43,772 bases of DNA from positions 1-43,772 of the forward strand of contig JBKDQQ010000129.1 in the NCBI GenBank assembly GCA_046341775.1. Reading direction: 5' to 3'. Position numbers and translations under genes: made by a program. This DNA comes from SXXH01 sp041165735. GTDB taxonomy: Bacteria; Planctomycetota; UBA1135; GCA-002686595. Positions 30,646 to 38,316 of the stretch are shown here, in pieces; within the stretch, counting starts at the first letter, position 1, and every line of letters begins with the position of its first letter. Below the pieces are notes generated by a model that had not been told where the DNA came from, did not search any database, and saw nothing but the letters and a program-made list of their open reading frames with translations.

Positions 30646-32369
30646 CTGCGGCGCGACGGCCCTCGATGTCGCGCGGGGCGTCCAGGCCCGCGGCAGGGTT
30701 CGCGGCCGCTTGCCTTTCCGCGCCGGCCGCGGGACTGTTCGTGCTCGGCGGCTGCGGAGCGGGCGAGGATGCCGAGCCGGCCATGCCGCCGTCGACCAGC
30801 CAGCCGACCACGAGCCCGCCGTCGGCCGGCTCGCGCGCGACCGGGGCGGAGGCCTTCGACCCCTCGGCCGACGAGCGCCTGGCGGCCTGGTGGGGGAAGC
30901 GCGGCTGCCCTCCGTTCTTCGGCGACACCACGAACCTCGCGCCGGCGCTCGCCAAGCGCCTGCTCGACGGGTCGCGCGACACCTTGCGCTGGGCGCGCGG
31001 CGAACTGATGCGCGGCGGGCCGGAGTGCGTGGCCGAACTCGAGCGGCTCGCGGCCGAGAACATGGCGGAGCCGGCGCACGCCACGCGGGTCGTGGCCGCG
31101 CTCGAGGTGCTCGGTTCGAGGGCCGATCGCACGGGTCGCGCAGCGGCCCTGCGCGCCCTGGGCCATCCCGCCGATTCCGTGCGCATCGCCGCCTTGGCCG
31201 TGCTGCGTAACCATCCCGATCCCGCCGACTGGGACGCGATCCAGGCGGTCGTGCCCGGATCATCCGACGACCTGCGGCAGCACGCGCGAGCCGCGCTCAA
31301 GCAGTGCGATCCACGTCGCGCCGCCCGGCTCGCGCTGGCCGAGACGCGCGCGGGCCTGGGGGACGAGCGCATGTGCGCGGGGTTGGCGGCGCGCGGCGAC
31401 GCGGAGCTCGTCGCGCTCTTGCGCGAGGCACTGCCTGCCGCATCCGGCGCGGTCGCCGTGCACTTGCTCGCCGCGTTGGCGGCGGCGGGGGACGAAGGCG
31501 CGCGCCGCGATCTCGCGTCGATGCTGCGCGACGAGTCCGTCGTGCTGCGCCAGAACGCGGCGACCGCGTGCGCCGAGGCGGACCTGCGCGAGATGCTGCT
31601 CGAGGCCCGCCAGGACGACGACGCGTCGATCCGCCTCCTGTGCGTCAAGCAGCTCGCCGACGGCTCGGTGCCCGGAGCGCTGGAGTTCCTGCGCGACGCG
31701 CTGGACGACGCGGCGGCGGAGCCGAGGGCGGCGGCGCTCGAGGCCCTCGTCGCCTCGGGCGACCCGCAGGCGATCGATCGAGGCGTGGCGCTGCTCGCCG
31801 GCACGACGGACGACCGCAACCTGGCGCTCAGGGCCTTGCGGCCGCTCTTCGAGCGCGACTCCGGCCTGCGGGAGCGCGTCCTCCGACGGTTGCTCGAACT
31901 GCGACCGGCGGAGGCCGGATCCGCGCGCCGCGAGATCGACCGCGCGCTCGCCATGGTGCCCGACGAGCGCTCCGCGCGCGTCCTCGCCGATGCGGCGCGC
32001 GGCGACCTCGAGTCCGTGCAGGGCCGCAGCGCCCATCGCTGGTATTGCGACCTCTTGGGGGGCATGGGGCGCCCCGGACTGGAACGCCTGCAAGCCATGC
32101 GCGCGGACGAGCGCGACATCGCGCGTCGCGTCGACATCGCCTGGGCGCTTTCCTTCGGTCGCGACGATGCGGCGCGCGCGGCGCTGCAAGGCGTGCTCGA
32201 CGAAGCAGGCGCGCATCCGGCCGAGCGCTTCCTCGCCGCCGAGTTGCTGGTGCGACTTGGTCCGGCGGCGCAAGTCGCGCCGCGCCTGAAGCGCGCGGCC
32301 CTTTCCATCGACGATCCCGCCTGGCGCGGAGCCTTCAACTGCCTGCTGTGGGAATCCTACGCCAAGTAG
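30642..32369 (+). CDS. HEAT-like repeat lipoprotein
   Basis: 575 residues from GTG 30642, which overlaps the previous stop (ATG 30666 is a second choice). A signal peptide ends in LFVLGGCGAG, a lipobox. A Pro/Ser/Thr-rich linker follows (residues about 45-70). The rest is alpha-helical with HEAT/armadillo-like units such as AAALRALGHPADSVRIAALA, DDLRQHARAALKQC, SIRLLCVKQLADGSV and AAALEALVASGDPQAIDRG. Such solenoids bind other proteins. No catalytic motif was seen. Coupling with the TolC-like gene before it and the FG-GAP lipoprotein after it (22-base overlap) suggests a shared envelope function, which is inference. Confidence 0.75.
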   Translation: MTAARRPSMSRGASRPAAGFAAACLSAPAAGLFVLGGCGAGEDAEPAMPPSTSQPTTSPPSAGSRATGAEAFDPSADERLAAWWGKRGCPPFFGDTTNLAPALAKRLLDGSRDTLRWARGELMRGGPECVAELERLAAENMAEPAHATRVVAALEVLGSRADRTGRAAALRALGHPADSVRIAALAVLRNHPDPADWDAIQAVVPGSSDDLRQHARAALKQCDPRRAARLALAETRAGLGDERMCAGLAARGDAELVALLREALPAASGAVAVHLLAALAAAGDEGARRDLASMLRDESVVLRQNAATACAEADLREMLLEARQDDDASIRLLCVKQLADGSVPGALEFLRDALDDAAAEPRAAALEALVASGDPQAIDRGVALLAGTTDDRNLALRALRPLFERDSGLRERVLRRLLELRPAEAGSARREIDRALAMVPDERSARVLADAARGDLESVQGRSAHRWYCDLLGGMGRPGLERLQAMRADERDIARRVDIAWALSFGRDDAARAALQGVLDEAGAHPAERFLAAELLVRLGPAAQVAPRLKRAALSIDDPAWRGAFNCLLWESYAK

Positions 32370-35362
32370 CCTGCGCGGCGTTGATCGCCGCGCTCGCGGC
32401 TTGTTCCGACGCCCGCGAGGACGCCGGCGGCGCCTCCGCGACCTCCGCGGCCGGAGCCGGCGCGCGCGCGAGCGATGTCCCGTCTCCCGCCCCCGCGGCG
32501 CGACTGCCCGGCCGGGTGCGCAGGCGCGACGCGGAGCACGCCGCCTGGATGGCGCGCCTCGATCCCGTCGCCGACGGCTGGCCGCTGGAGGGCTGGGCCG
32601 AGATCGTCGAGGCGCGGCTCGTGGCCGATCTGTCCAAAAAACTTGACAGACGCGCCGGCCCGGTCGAGTCGGGCATGTTCGCCGCGACGGCGCGGGCGGA
32701 GTTGGCGCCCGTAGTGCGAGTGCGCGCCGCGCCGCCGCGCGTCGAGGCCAGGTCGGGGCCCGGCGTGCCGACGCCGCTCCCGGGCTGGTTCGAGGCGGTG
32801 CGCGCCGGAGCGCCCGCCGCCGCTCCGCGCGTCGAGCTCGAGTTGACGTCCATGTCCGCGGCCGATGGTCGACGACGCGCCGGCGGCTGGCTGCGCGCGA
32901 TCTGGGATCCCGTCGGCGACGCGGAGCAGCTCGTGCAGCTCACCATCGACTTCGCGATCTCCTGCGCGGAGTCCCGGCCCTTCGACGACTTGGACTTCGC
33001 GCCCGCGCGGGTCGAGGCCGTGCTCGGTGGCGCGGGGACGCGCTTCGAGGACCTCGTCCCCAGGCTGTTCGCCCCGGGCGTGCTGGCCCAGGTCGCACGG
33101 GGCGAACTGGAGCTCGCCACCACCCGCGACCGCCTCGCCGGCGACACATGGCTGGCGATGACCGGCGCGTGCGTCGGCGACTGGAACGCGGACGGCCTGG
33201 AGGACCTCTACGTCTGCCGCACCGGCGGACTGCCGAACTGGTTGTTCCTGCGCGAGGCTTCGGGCGGATTCCGCGAGGCGGCGCGCGAGGCGGGAGTCGC
33301 CTTCCTCGACCAGTCGAGCGGCGCCCTCGCCGCCGACATGGATGGCGACGGCGCGCTCGATCTCGTGCTCGGCGCCGGCAACGGCGTGTTCGTCTGCTGG
33401 AACGACGGGCGCGCGCGCTTCGCGCAAGCGACGCGCCTGCAGGACGGCCCGCTCGGTCCCGAGGTCTACTCCATCGCGGCCGCGGATCCGGACAAGGACG
33501 GCGACCTCGACCTGTACGCCACGCGCTACGTCGCAGGCGGCGTGAACGGGGGCGTTCCGACCCCGTACCACGACGCCCGCAACGGGGCGCCGAACCTGTA
33601 CTGGCGCAATGAAGGAGCGAGGCGCTTCGTCGACGGACGCGCGGCGGCCGGCTTCGACAAGCACAACGACAGGTTCAGCCTTTCGGCGCTGTGGGCGGAC
33701 TGGGACGACGATGGCGATCCAGACCTGTACGTGACCAACGACTTCGGTCGCAACAACTACTGGGTCAACGACGGTGCGGGTCGCTTCGTCGACGCGGCCG
33801 ACGAGCGCAGCGTCGCGGATGGATGCGCGGCGGACCAGGCGGCGAGCATGGGAGCGAGCAGCGCCGACCACGACCTGGACGGCGATCTCGACCTGCATGT
33901 GACCAACATGCACAGCGCCGCGGGCCTGCGCAGCGCTTCCGATCCGCGCTTCATGTCCGCCACCCCGGGCTTGCGGCCCGACTACATGCGCCACGCGCGC
34001 GGCAACACGTTGCTCGTGAACGAGGGTGGCGGGCGCTTTCGCGACGCGAGCGTCGAGGCGCGGATCTTGCGCGGCGGCTGGGGCTGGGGCGCGCTGCATG
34101 CCGACCTCGACGGGGACGGCCTGCCCGACATCCACGCGCCCGCCGGGTTCATCACGAATCGTCGCGAGACGGATGTGCAAGGCCTCTTCTGGCGCGGCGT
34201 GGTCGCCGCTTCGCCCGCGGACGCCAAGGGGCCGGTGGACGCGTACTCCGCGGGTTGGGGATTCCTGCGCGAGGCGACCAGCAAGGAGGGCGGTTGCTCG
34301 TGGAACGGTCGCGAGCGCGACTATTCCTACCTCAACCTGGGCGACGGCACGTTCGCCGAGGTGGCGGGGGCGCTCGGACTCGACGACGAGGGCGACGCGC
34401 GCGGCCTGCTGCGACTCGACCTGGACGACGACGGCGGCCAGGACCTGGTCCTCGTCTCGCGGACGGCCCCGATGCTGCGCGTGCTGCGCAATCCACGCTC
34501 CAATCCACACGCCTTGTCGCTGGAGCTCGTCGATCGAGTGCTGCCCGGGGCCACGGTGCGCGTGTCGACGGACGCGCGTCGCTTGCGCGGCACGGTCCAC
34601 GCCGGCGAGGGCTACTTGAGCTCCTCGTCGCCGCGGCTGCTCTTCGGGCTGGCGCCCGGCGAGGAGGTGCGGTCGTTGGAGGTGCAGTGGAGCGATGGCG
34701 CGCGCGAGTCGTTCGCCGTCGCATCGCTGCCGCCACCGCAGTCCGCGGGCGCGCGTCGCGCCGTGCTGCGTCGAGGCGCCGGCGCGGCCGTCGCCGCGAA
34801 CCGCGCGCGCGCCTCCGCGCCGTCCAAGGCGTCGGCTCCACTCGCCACTTCCGCCATGGTTCGTTCGCCCCTCTGCGATCCCTTCCCGCTCCCGTCCTCG
34901 GCGTCGCGACCAGGGGCCGCGATGCAGGGCCTGCTGGTGGTCGAGCCCGGAGATGCCGCTTGCGAGGCTGCCCTTCGCGCCCTTTCCGGGCGTCCGGAAT
35001 TCTTGACGCGCAGCGTGGTGCGAGGCGCGGACGCTCGCCTCGACCAGGCCATCGATGTCCTGTTGATGGAGGTCTTCGGACCCTTCGAGTCGGTGGACTT
35101 GCCCTTGCTGCTGCTCGCGCGCCGCGACGCGGTCGAGATCGCCTACCGAGGCGCCATCGACGCTGCGCAGGTTGCCGTCGACGCGGCCCTGCTGCAGTCC
35201 TTGCCGGAAGGCCGTTCCGCCTACGGCGCCCTCGCCGGCGGCACTGCGGGCCTTCCCTCCCGCCGGGACCTCGCGCAGTGCGCGGAGGTCTACGACCTGC
35301 TTGGATTGCAGGATTGGTCGCGCCGCATGCGCGAAGTGCTCAGGGCCCGCGCCGGGCGCTGA
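32348..35362 (+). CDS. CRTAC1-like FG-GAP/ASPIC-UnbV lipoprotein with C-terminal extension
   Basis: 1004 residues from GTG 32348, inside the end of the previous gene. The signal peptide ends LAALAACSD, a lipobox. Residues about 265-690 hold FG-GAP/VCBS-type calcium-binding repeats of a beta-propeller (DWNADGLEDLYVC, DMDGDGALDLVLG, DPDKDGDLDLYAT, DWDDDGDPDLYVT, DHDLDGDLDLHVT, DLDGDGLPDIHAP, DLDDDGGQDLVLV). An ASPIC/UnbV segment follows (GTVHAGEGYLSSSSPRLLFG, then VRSLEVQWSDGARESF). The last 200 residues (from about SAMVRSPLCDPF) form an unassigned alpha/beta domain. Residues 95-101 (LSKKLDR) come from repeat copy 5 and use AAA, CTT and AGA codons that are otherwise rare here. Function unknown; likely an envelope or surface protein. 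Confidence 0.85.
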   Translation: MGILRQVACAALIAALAACSDAREDAGGASATSAAGAGARASDVPSPAPAARLPGRVRRRDAEHAAWMARLDPVADGWPLEGWAEIVEARLVADLSKKLDRRAGPVESGMFAATARAELAPVVRVRAAPPRVEARSGPGVPTPLPGWFEAVRAGAPAAAPRVELELTSMSAADGRRRAGGWLRAIWDPVGDAEQLVQLTIDFAISCAESRPFDDLDFAPARVEAVLGGAGTRFEDLVPRLFAPGVLAQVARGELELATTRDRLAGDTWLAMTGACVGDWNADGLEDLYVCRTGGLPNWLFLREASGGFREAAREAGVAFLDQSSGALAADMDGDGALDLVLGAGNGVFVCWNDGRARFAQATRLQDGPLGPEVYSIAAADPDKDGDLDLYATRYVAGGVNGGVPTPYHDARNGAPNLYWRNEGARRFVDGRAAAGFDKHNDRFSLSALWADWDDDGDPDLYVTNDFGRNNYWVNDGAGRFVDAADERSVADGCAADQAASMGASSADHDLDGDLDLHVTNMHSAAGLRSASDPRFMSATPGLRPDYMRHARGNTLLVNEGGGRFRDASVEARILRGGWGWGALHADLDGDGLPDIHAPAGFITNRRETDVQGLFWRGVVAASPADAKGPVDAYSAGWGFLREATSKEGGCSWNGRERDYSYLNLGDGTFAEVAGALGLDDEGDARGLLRLDLDDDGGQDLVLVSRTAPMLRVLRNPRSNPHALSLELVDRVLPGATVRVSTDARRLRGTVHAGEGYLSSSSPRLLFGLAPGEEVRSLEVQWSDGARESFAVASLPPPQSAGARRAVLRRGAGAAVAANRARASAPSKASAPLATSAMVRSPLCDPFPLPSSASRPGAAMQGLLVVEPGDAACEAALRALSGRPEFLTRSVVRGADARLDQAIDVLLMEVFGPFESVDLPLLLLARRDAVEIAYRGAIDAAQVAVDAALLQSLPEGRSAYGALAGGTAGLPSRRDLAQCAEVYDLLGLQDWSRRMREVLRARAGR
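32630..32649 (+). repeat. TGTC-N8-TTGAC repeat, copy 5 (inside the CRTAC1-like gene)
   Basis: CTGTCCAAAAAACTTGACAG in frame within the lipoprotein gene. It is an AT-rich island in GC-rich coding sequence, as if inserted or retained for a reason other than the protein. Confidence 0.7.
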
Positions 35363-35365
35363 GTC

Positions 35366-35384
35366 CCGCGCGGTTCCAGCGCGG
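35366..35384. terminator. Hairpin between convergent genes
   Basis: Arms CCGCGC (35366-35371) and GCGCGG (35379-35384) with a 7-base loop, filling the 28-base gap between the CRTAC1-like gene and the minus pilin-like gene. It could serve both strands; there is no T-tract. Confidence 0.45.
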
Positions 35385-35390
35385 ACGCAT

Positions 35391-35933
35391 TCAGCGCGGC
35401 TTCTGGGCCATGCGGCGCCAACCCGAGCGCTCGTCGAGCGGCTGGTCGAGCGCGGGCGCGAGCTCGCCGCTCCACGCGAGCGCCGGATTGTCGTGGCCCA
35501 GCATGCCGGTGCGCGGATTCCACAAGAACGCCGCTCGTCCCGTCGCGCCAGCCTCGACAGGCCAGGCCCGCAGCAGCATCTCTCCCAGCGGGCCGCGGGC
35601 CAGGTCGAAGCGGTAGCCGTGGCGCTGCAAGCTGCCGTCGGGGAGCCATGTCGAATCCTCGAGGCGTCGCGCCAACATCTGGTCTCCGCCCACCAGTCCT
35701 TGCAAGGTGCCGGCGCGCTGCGCCGCGCCGGGCGGCACGGGTTGCGTGGCCAGCACGCGCAAGGTGCGCATGGCGTCGAGCTCGTTGTCGCGCCGCGCGA
35801 GGCGTTCTACGTGCGGAACGGTGACCAGCACCACGATGCCCACGATGGCCGCGATGGTGAGCTTGTCGATCCACGAAAGTCCGACGACGGCGGGACGCTC
35901 GCCCGTGGTCGCCAAGGTGGTGGTGGCTTGCAT
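35391..35933 (-). CDS. Single-pass membrane protein, pilin/pseudopilin-like
   Basis: 180 residues. The N-terminus is followed by one hydrophobic helix (LTIAAIVGIVVLVTVPHVER, residues about 25-44) and then a helical region and a globular part (YRFDLARGPLGEMLLRAWPV, FLWNPRTGMLGHDNP). The layout resembles type II secretion pseudopilins, where the helix packs into a pilus core, and the charged residue after the helix fits. However, the classical Gly-Phe-Thr-Leu-x-Glu prepilin cleavage site is not present and no other pilus gene is nearby. It could simply be a membrane-anchored protein of unknown role. The start at 35933 is the last Met before the membrane helix. Confidence 0.65.
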   Translation of the reverse strand: MQATTTLATTGERPAVVGLSWIDKLTIAAIVGIVVLVTVPHVERLARRDNELDAMRTLRVLATQPVPPGAAQRAGTLQGLVGGDQMLARRLEDSTWLPDGSLQRHGYRFDLARGPLGEMLLRAWPVEAGATGRAAFLWNPRTGMLGHDNPALAWSGELAPALDQPLDERSGWRRMAQKPR

Positions 35934-35966
35934 GATCGTCGTGGAGCGCGCCCGCGTCGTGGAGGG

Positions 35967-35985
35967 GAGGATCCATCGGATCCTC
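35967..35985. promoter_or_regulatory. 19-base inverted repeat in a divergent promoter region
   Basis: GAGGATCCATCGGATCCTC: 8-bp arms, 3-base centre, between the divergent starts of the pilin-like gene (35933) and cca (36042). The position suits an operator for either gene. TATGCT at 36011-36016 is a possible -10 for cca. Confidence 0.4.
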
Positions 35986-36041
35986 GGAGATCGCCTTGGA
36001 CTTCGCGCTGTATGCTGCACCTTCCACAAGCCGCGATCGCG

Positions 36042-37301
36042 ATGCAAGCACCTCCCGTCGGCACTCCCGATCTCTCCCGCCTGCCGGAACCGTGGTGGAC
36101 GGCCGCACGGACCGTGGCCGCCCGCCTCGGCGAACTCGGCCATCGCGCCTGGTTGGTGGGCGGGTGCGTGCGGGACCTGGCCCTCGGACGGCAGGTGGCG
36201 GACGCCGACTTGTGCTCCGACGCCAGGCCCGAGGTGGTGCGCGGCGCCTTCGCCCGCACCGTGCCCACGGGCATCGAGTTCGGCACCGTGCTCGTCGTGC
36301 TCGAGGGCGCCTCGATCGAGCACACGACCTACCGGCTGGAGACGACCTACAGCGACGGCCGACGCCCCGACAGCGTGCGGTTCGGCACCGACCTCGTGGA
36401 GGATGCGCGGCGCCGCGACTTCACCGTCAACGCGTTGTACCTGGATCCGCTGACCAACGAAGTGCGCGATCCCACGGGCGGACTGGCCGACTTGCGGGCC
36501 GGACTGCTGCGGGCCATCGGCGAGCCGGAGGAGCGCTTCCGCGAGGATTCGTTGCGGCTGCTGCGCCTCGTGCGCTTCGCCGCGACGCTCGGCTTCGAGA
36601 TCGAGGAGCGCACGTTGCGCGCCGCGCGCGCGTTGGCGCCCACGCTGGCGCGCATGGCGCGCGAGCGGGTGCACAAGGAACTGGCGGGGGCCGCCGCGCG
36701 CGCCGACTTGGCGCGCTTCCTGCGGTTGCTCGAAGCCTGCCGCCTCGTCGGGCCCACCTTGGGCGCGGACTTGCCGGACATCGAGGCCCGCGCGGCGCTG
36801 CTCGCGGGTTGGCCCAGGCCCGCGAGCCTCGCGGAGGCCTTGGCGGCCATGCTCGCGCCGACGGGCGAAGAGGCGCGCGCCGGGTTCGAACCGGTGCGCG
36901 CGCGCGCCGAACGCGTGGTGTCGGGCCTCAAGTGCTCGCGCCACGAAGCGGACTTGTGCCTCGATGCGCTCGGGTGCCTGCACGACCTCTTCGACGATCC
37001 GTGGCCGTCGCGTTCGCGGCGCATCCTGCGCGCGCGACGCCCGGGATTCGCTTGCGGGTTGCGCCTGGCGCGTTCATCGCGCCCCGAGCTGGAGGCTTGG
37101 GCGCGCGCCGAGGAGGAACTGCGCACGCTCGGTCCCGAGGGACTTCGTCCCCCGCCCTTCCTGTCGGCCGAGGACTTGATCGCGCTGGGCGTCCCGCGCG
37201 GCCCGGCGCTGGGGCAGTGGCTGCGTCGACTGGAGGAACTGCAGCTCGACGGCGTGGTCGCGGATCGGGCCGCGGCCGCAGCGCGCGTGCGCGCAGGCTA
37301 G
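36042..37301 (+). CDS. cca: CCA-adding enzyme / poly(A) polymerase-family nucleotidyltransferase
   Basis: 419 residues from ATG 36042 (ATG 36012 would add ten). The class II nucleotidyltransferase head has WLVGGCVRDLALGRQVADADLCSDA (Gly-Gly and catalytic Asp-x-Asp), FGTVLVVLEG, TTYRLETTYSDGRRP, the RRRDFTVNALYLDP motif, DPTGGLADLRAGLLRAIG and RFREDSLRLLRLVRFAATL. The tail is helical without an HD phosphohydrolase motif. It completes tRNA 3' ends with CCA, or adds A tails; the two activities cannot be told apart by eye. Its stop codon shares four bases with the stop of the convergent ubiA-like gene. Confidence 0.9.
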   Translation: MQAPPVGTPDLSRLPEPWWTAARTVAARLGELGHRAWLVGGCVRDLALGRQVADADLCSDARPEVVRGAFARTVPTGIEFGTVLVVLEGASIEHTTYRLETTYSDGRRPDSVRFGTDLVEDARRRDFTVNALYLDPLTNEVRDPTGGLADLRAGLLRAIGEPEERFREDSLRLLRLVRFAATLGFEIEERTLRAARALAPTLARMARERVHKELAGAAARADLARFLRLLEACRLVGPTLGADLPDIEARAALLAGWPRPASLAEALAAMLAPTGEEARAGFEPVRARAERVVSGLKCSRHEADLCLDALGCLHDLFDDPWPSRSRRILRARRPGFACGLRLARSSRPELEAWARAEEELRTLGPEGLRPPPFLSAEDLIALGVPRGPALGQWLRRLEELQLDGVVADRAAAAARVRAG

Positions 37302-38230
37302 GTCGGCGGGGCGACGCGCCGCAACAACCAAGCGAGCGGCAGGCCCGCGAGGATGCACCCGGCGGCGATCCACGCCGTGGGGTCGAGCGCCACGGCCAGG
37401 ACGAGCACGGCGAGCAAGGGCAGCATGCGTCGCAGCGCGTCGCCCATCGCGGCTTGGACGGCGCGCGGATCGGCGAGGGTCGCGCCCGCGAGGTGGCGCG
37501 CCAGGCCTCCCGCCGCGCCGGCGGCCAGCGCGGCGGCGACGATGCGCGGCAGCCAAGCGTCCTTGCCGAGCCAACCGACGACCGCCGCGCACAGGAGGCA
37601 CGCCGTCGCCCCGCCGAGCCACAGGCGCTGCCTCGTCGCCGTCGCGTCCACCTCGACGCCGTCCTCGTGGCGCGCGAGCTTCGAGATGCAGGCCACGTAG
37701 GCCGCGTAGACTAGGCACGCGGCGAGCACCAGCGGTTCGCTCCATGCGCCGGTGCGCACCGCGGGCGAGGCCAAGTTGGCTCCTCGGCACGCGCCAAGCA
37801 GCGCCGGGCCGGCCACGGGACCGCGTCCCAGGAAGGTGTAGGCCAGCGCGCACAACGCGATCGCCGTCGTCCACGACGCGGCGCGCGGGCCGAGAGTCGA
37901 GGCGCACAGCACGCCGCACGCGACGAGCGACGCGCCGATGGCGAAGGCGAGCCACGGCTGGATCGCGCCCGAGGGGATGGGACGCGCGGGACGCGTGCGG
38001 CGGTCGTGCTCGCGATCACGCCAGTCGTTCAGCGCGAGCGCTCCGTGGTACACGCCCAGCGAAGCGCCCAATTGCGCGGGCAACGCGCTCCACGCCTCGG
38101 GGCCGAAGACCAGCCCTCCTTGAGCCATGGCGGCGGCGCCGTGCGCCAACGCCAGTCCCGCGACGGCGTCGGCCGCCGCGGAGGGCGCTTGCGAGACGCG
38201 CAGCAGGGCGAGGATGGCTTGCGGACGCAT
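37298..38230 (-). CDS. UbiA-family prenyltransferase-like membrane protein
   Basis: 310 residues with about eight or nine hydrophobic segments. The first Asp-rich motif is N68-D-W-R-D72-R-E-H-D76, matching the N-D-x-x-D-x-x-x-D prenyl-diphosphate site of UbiA enzymes, followed by RPARPIPSG. The second motif is less typical (YVACISKLARHEDGVEVD). Members prenylate quinone, haem or chlorophyll precursors or lipid head groups; this short form resembles planctomycete and cyanobacterial UbiA-like proteins of unknown substrate. A hairpin (38234-38249) and a TAGCGT candidate -10 lie directly before the start. Confidence 0.82.
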   Translation of the reverse strand: MRPQAILALLRVSQAPSAAADAVAGLALAHGAAAMAQGGLVFGPEAWSALPAQLGASLGVYHGALALNDWRDREHDRRTRPARPIPSGAIQPWLAFAIGASLVACGVLCASTLGPRAASWTTAIALCALAYTFLGRGPVAGPALLGACRGANLASPAVRTGAWSEPLVLAACLVYAAYVACISKLARHEDGVEVDATATRQRLWLGGATACLLCAAVVGWLGKDAWLPRIVAAALAAGAAGGLARHLAGATLADPRAVQAAMGDALRRMLPLLAVLVLAVALDPTAWIAAGCILAGLPLAWLLRRVAPPT

Positions 38231-38233
38231 GGC

Positions 38234-38249
38234 GGAGCCGTGTGGCTCC
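38234..38249 (-). other. Hairpin in the leader of the ubiA-like gene
   Basis: Perfect 6-bp arms GGAGCC and GGCTCC with a GTGT loop, between a candidate -10 (TAGCGT, minus strand 38255-38250) and the ATG at 38230. It might affect translation or be part of the terminator of rseP. Confidence 0.35.
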
Positions 38250-38289
38250 ACGCTAGCCCCCGCCGCCCCCCGCCCGCAAGCACGCACGG

Positions 38290-38316
38290 CTCGAGGGCGC
38301 CCGCAGGCGCGTCGAG
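38290..38316 (-). terminator. Hairpin immediately after rseP
   Basis: Arms CTCGA/TCGAG (38290-38294 and 38312-38316) and GCGCC/GGCGC (38297-38301 and 38306-38310) fold with small internal mismatches around a CGCA loop, directly adjoining the rseP stop codon. Confidence 0.45.
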
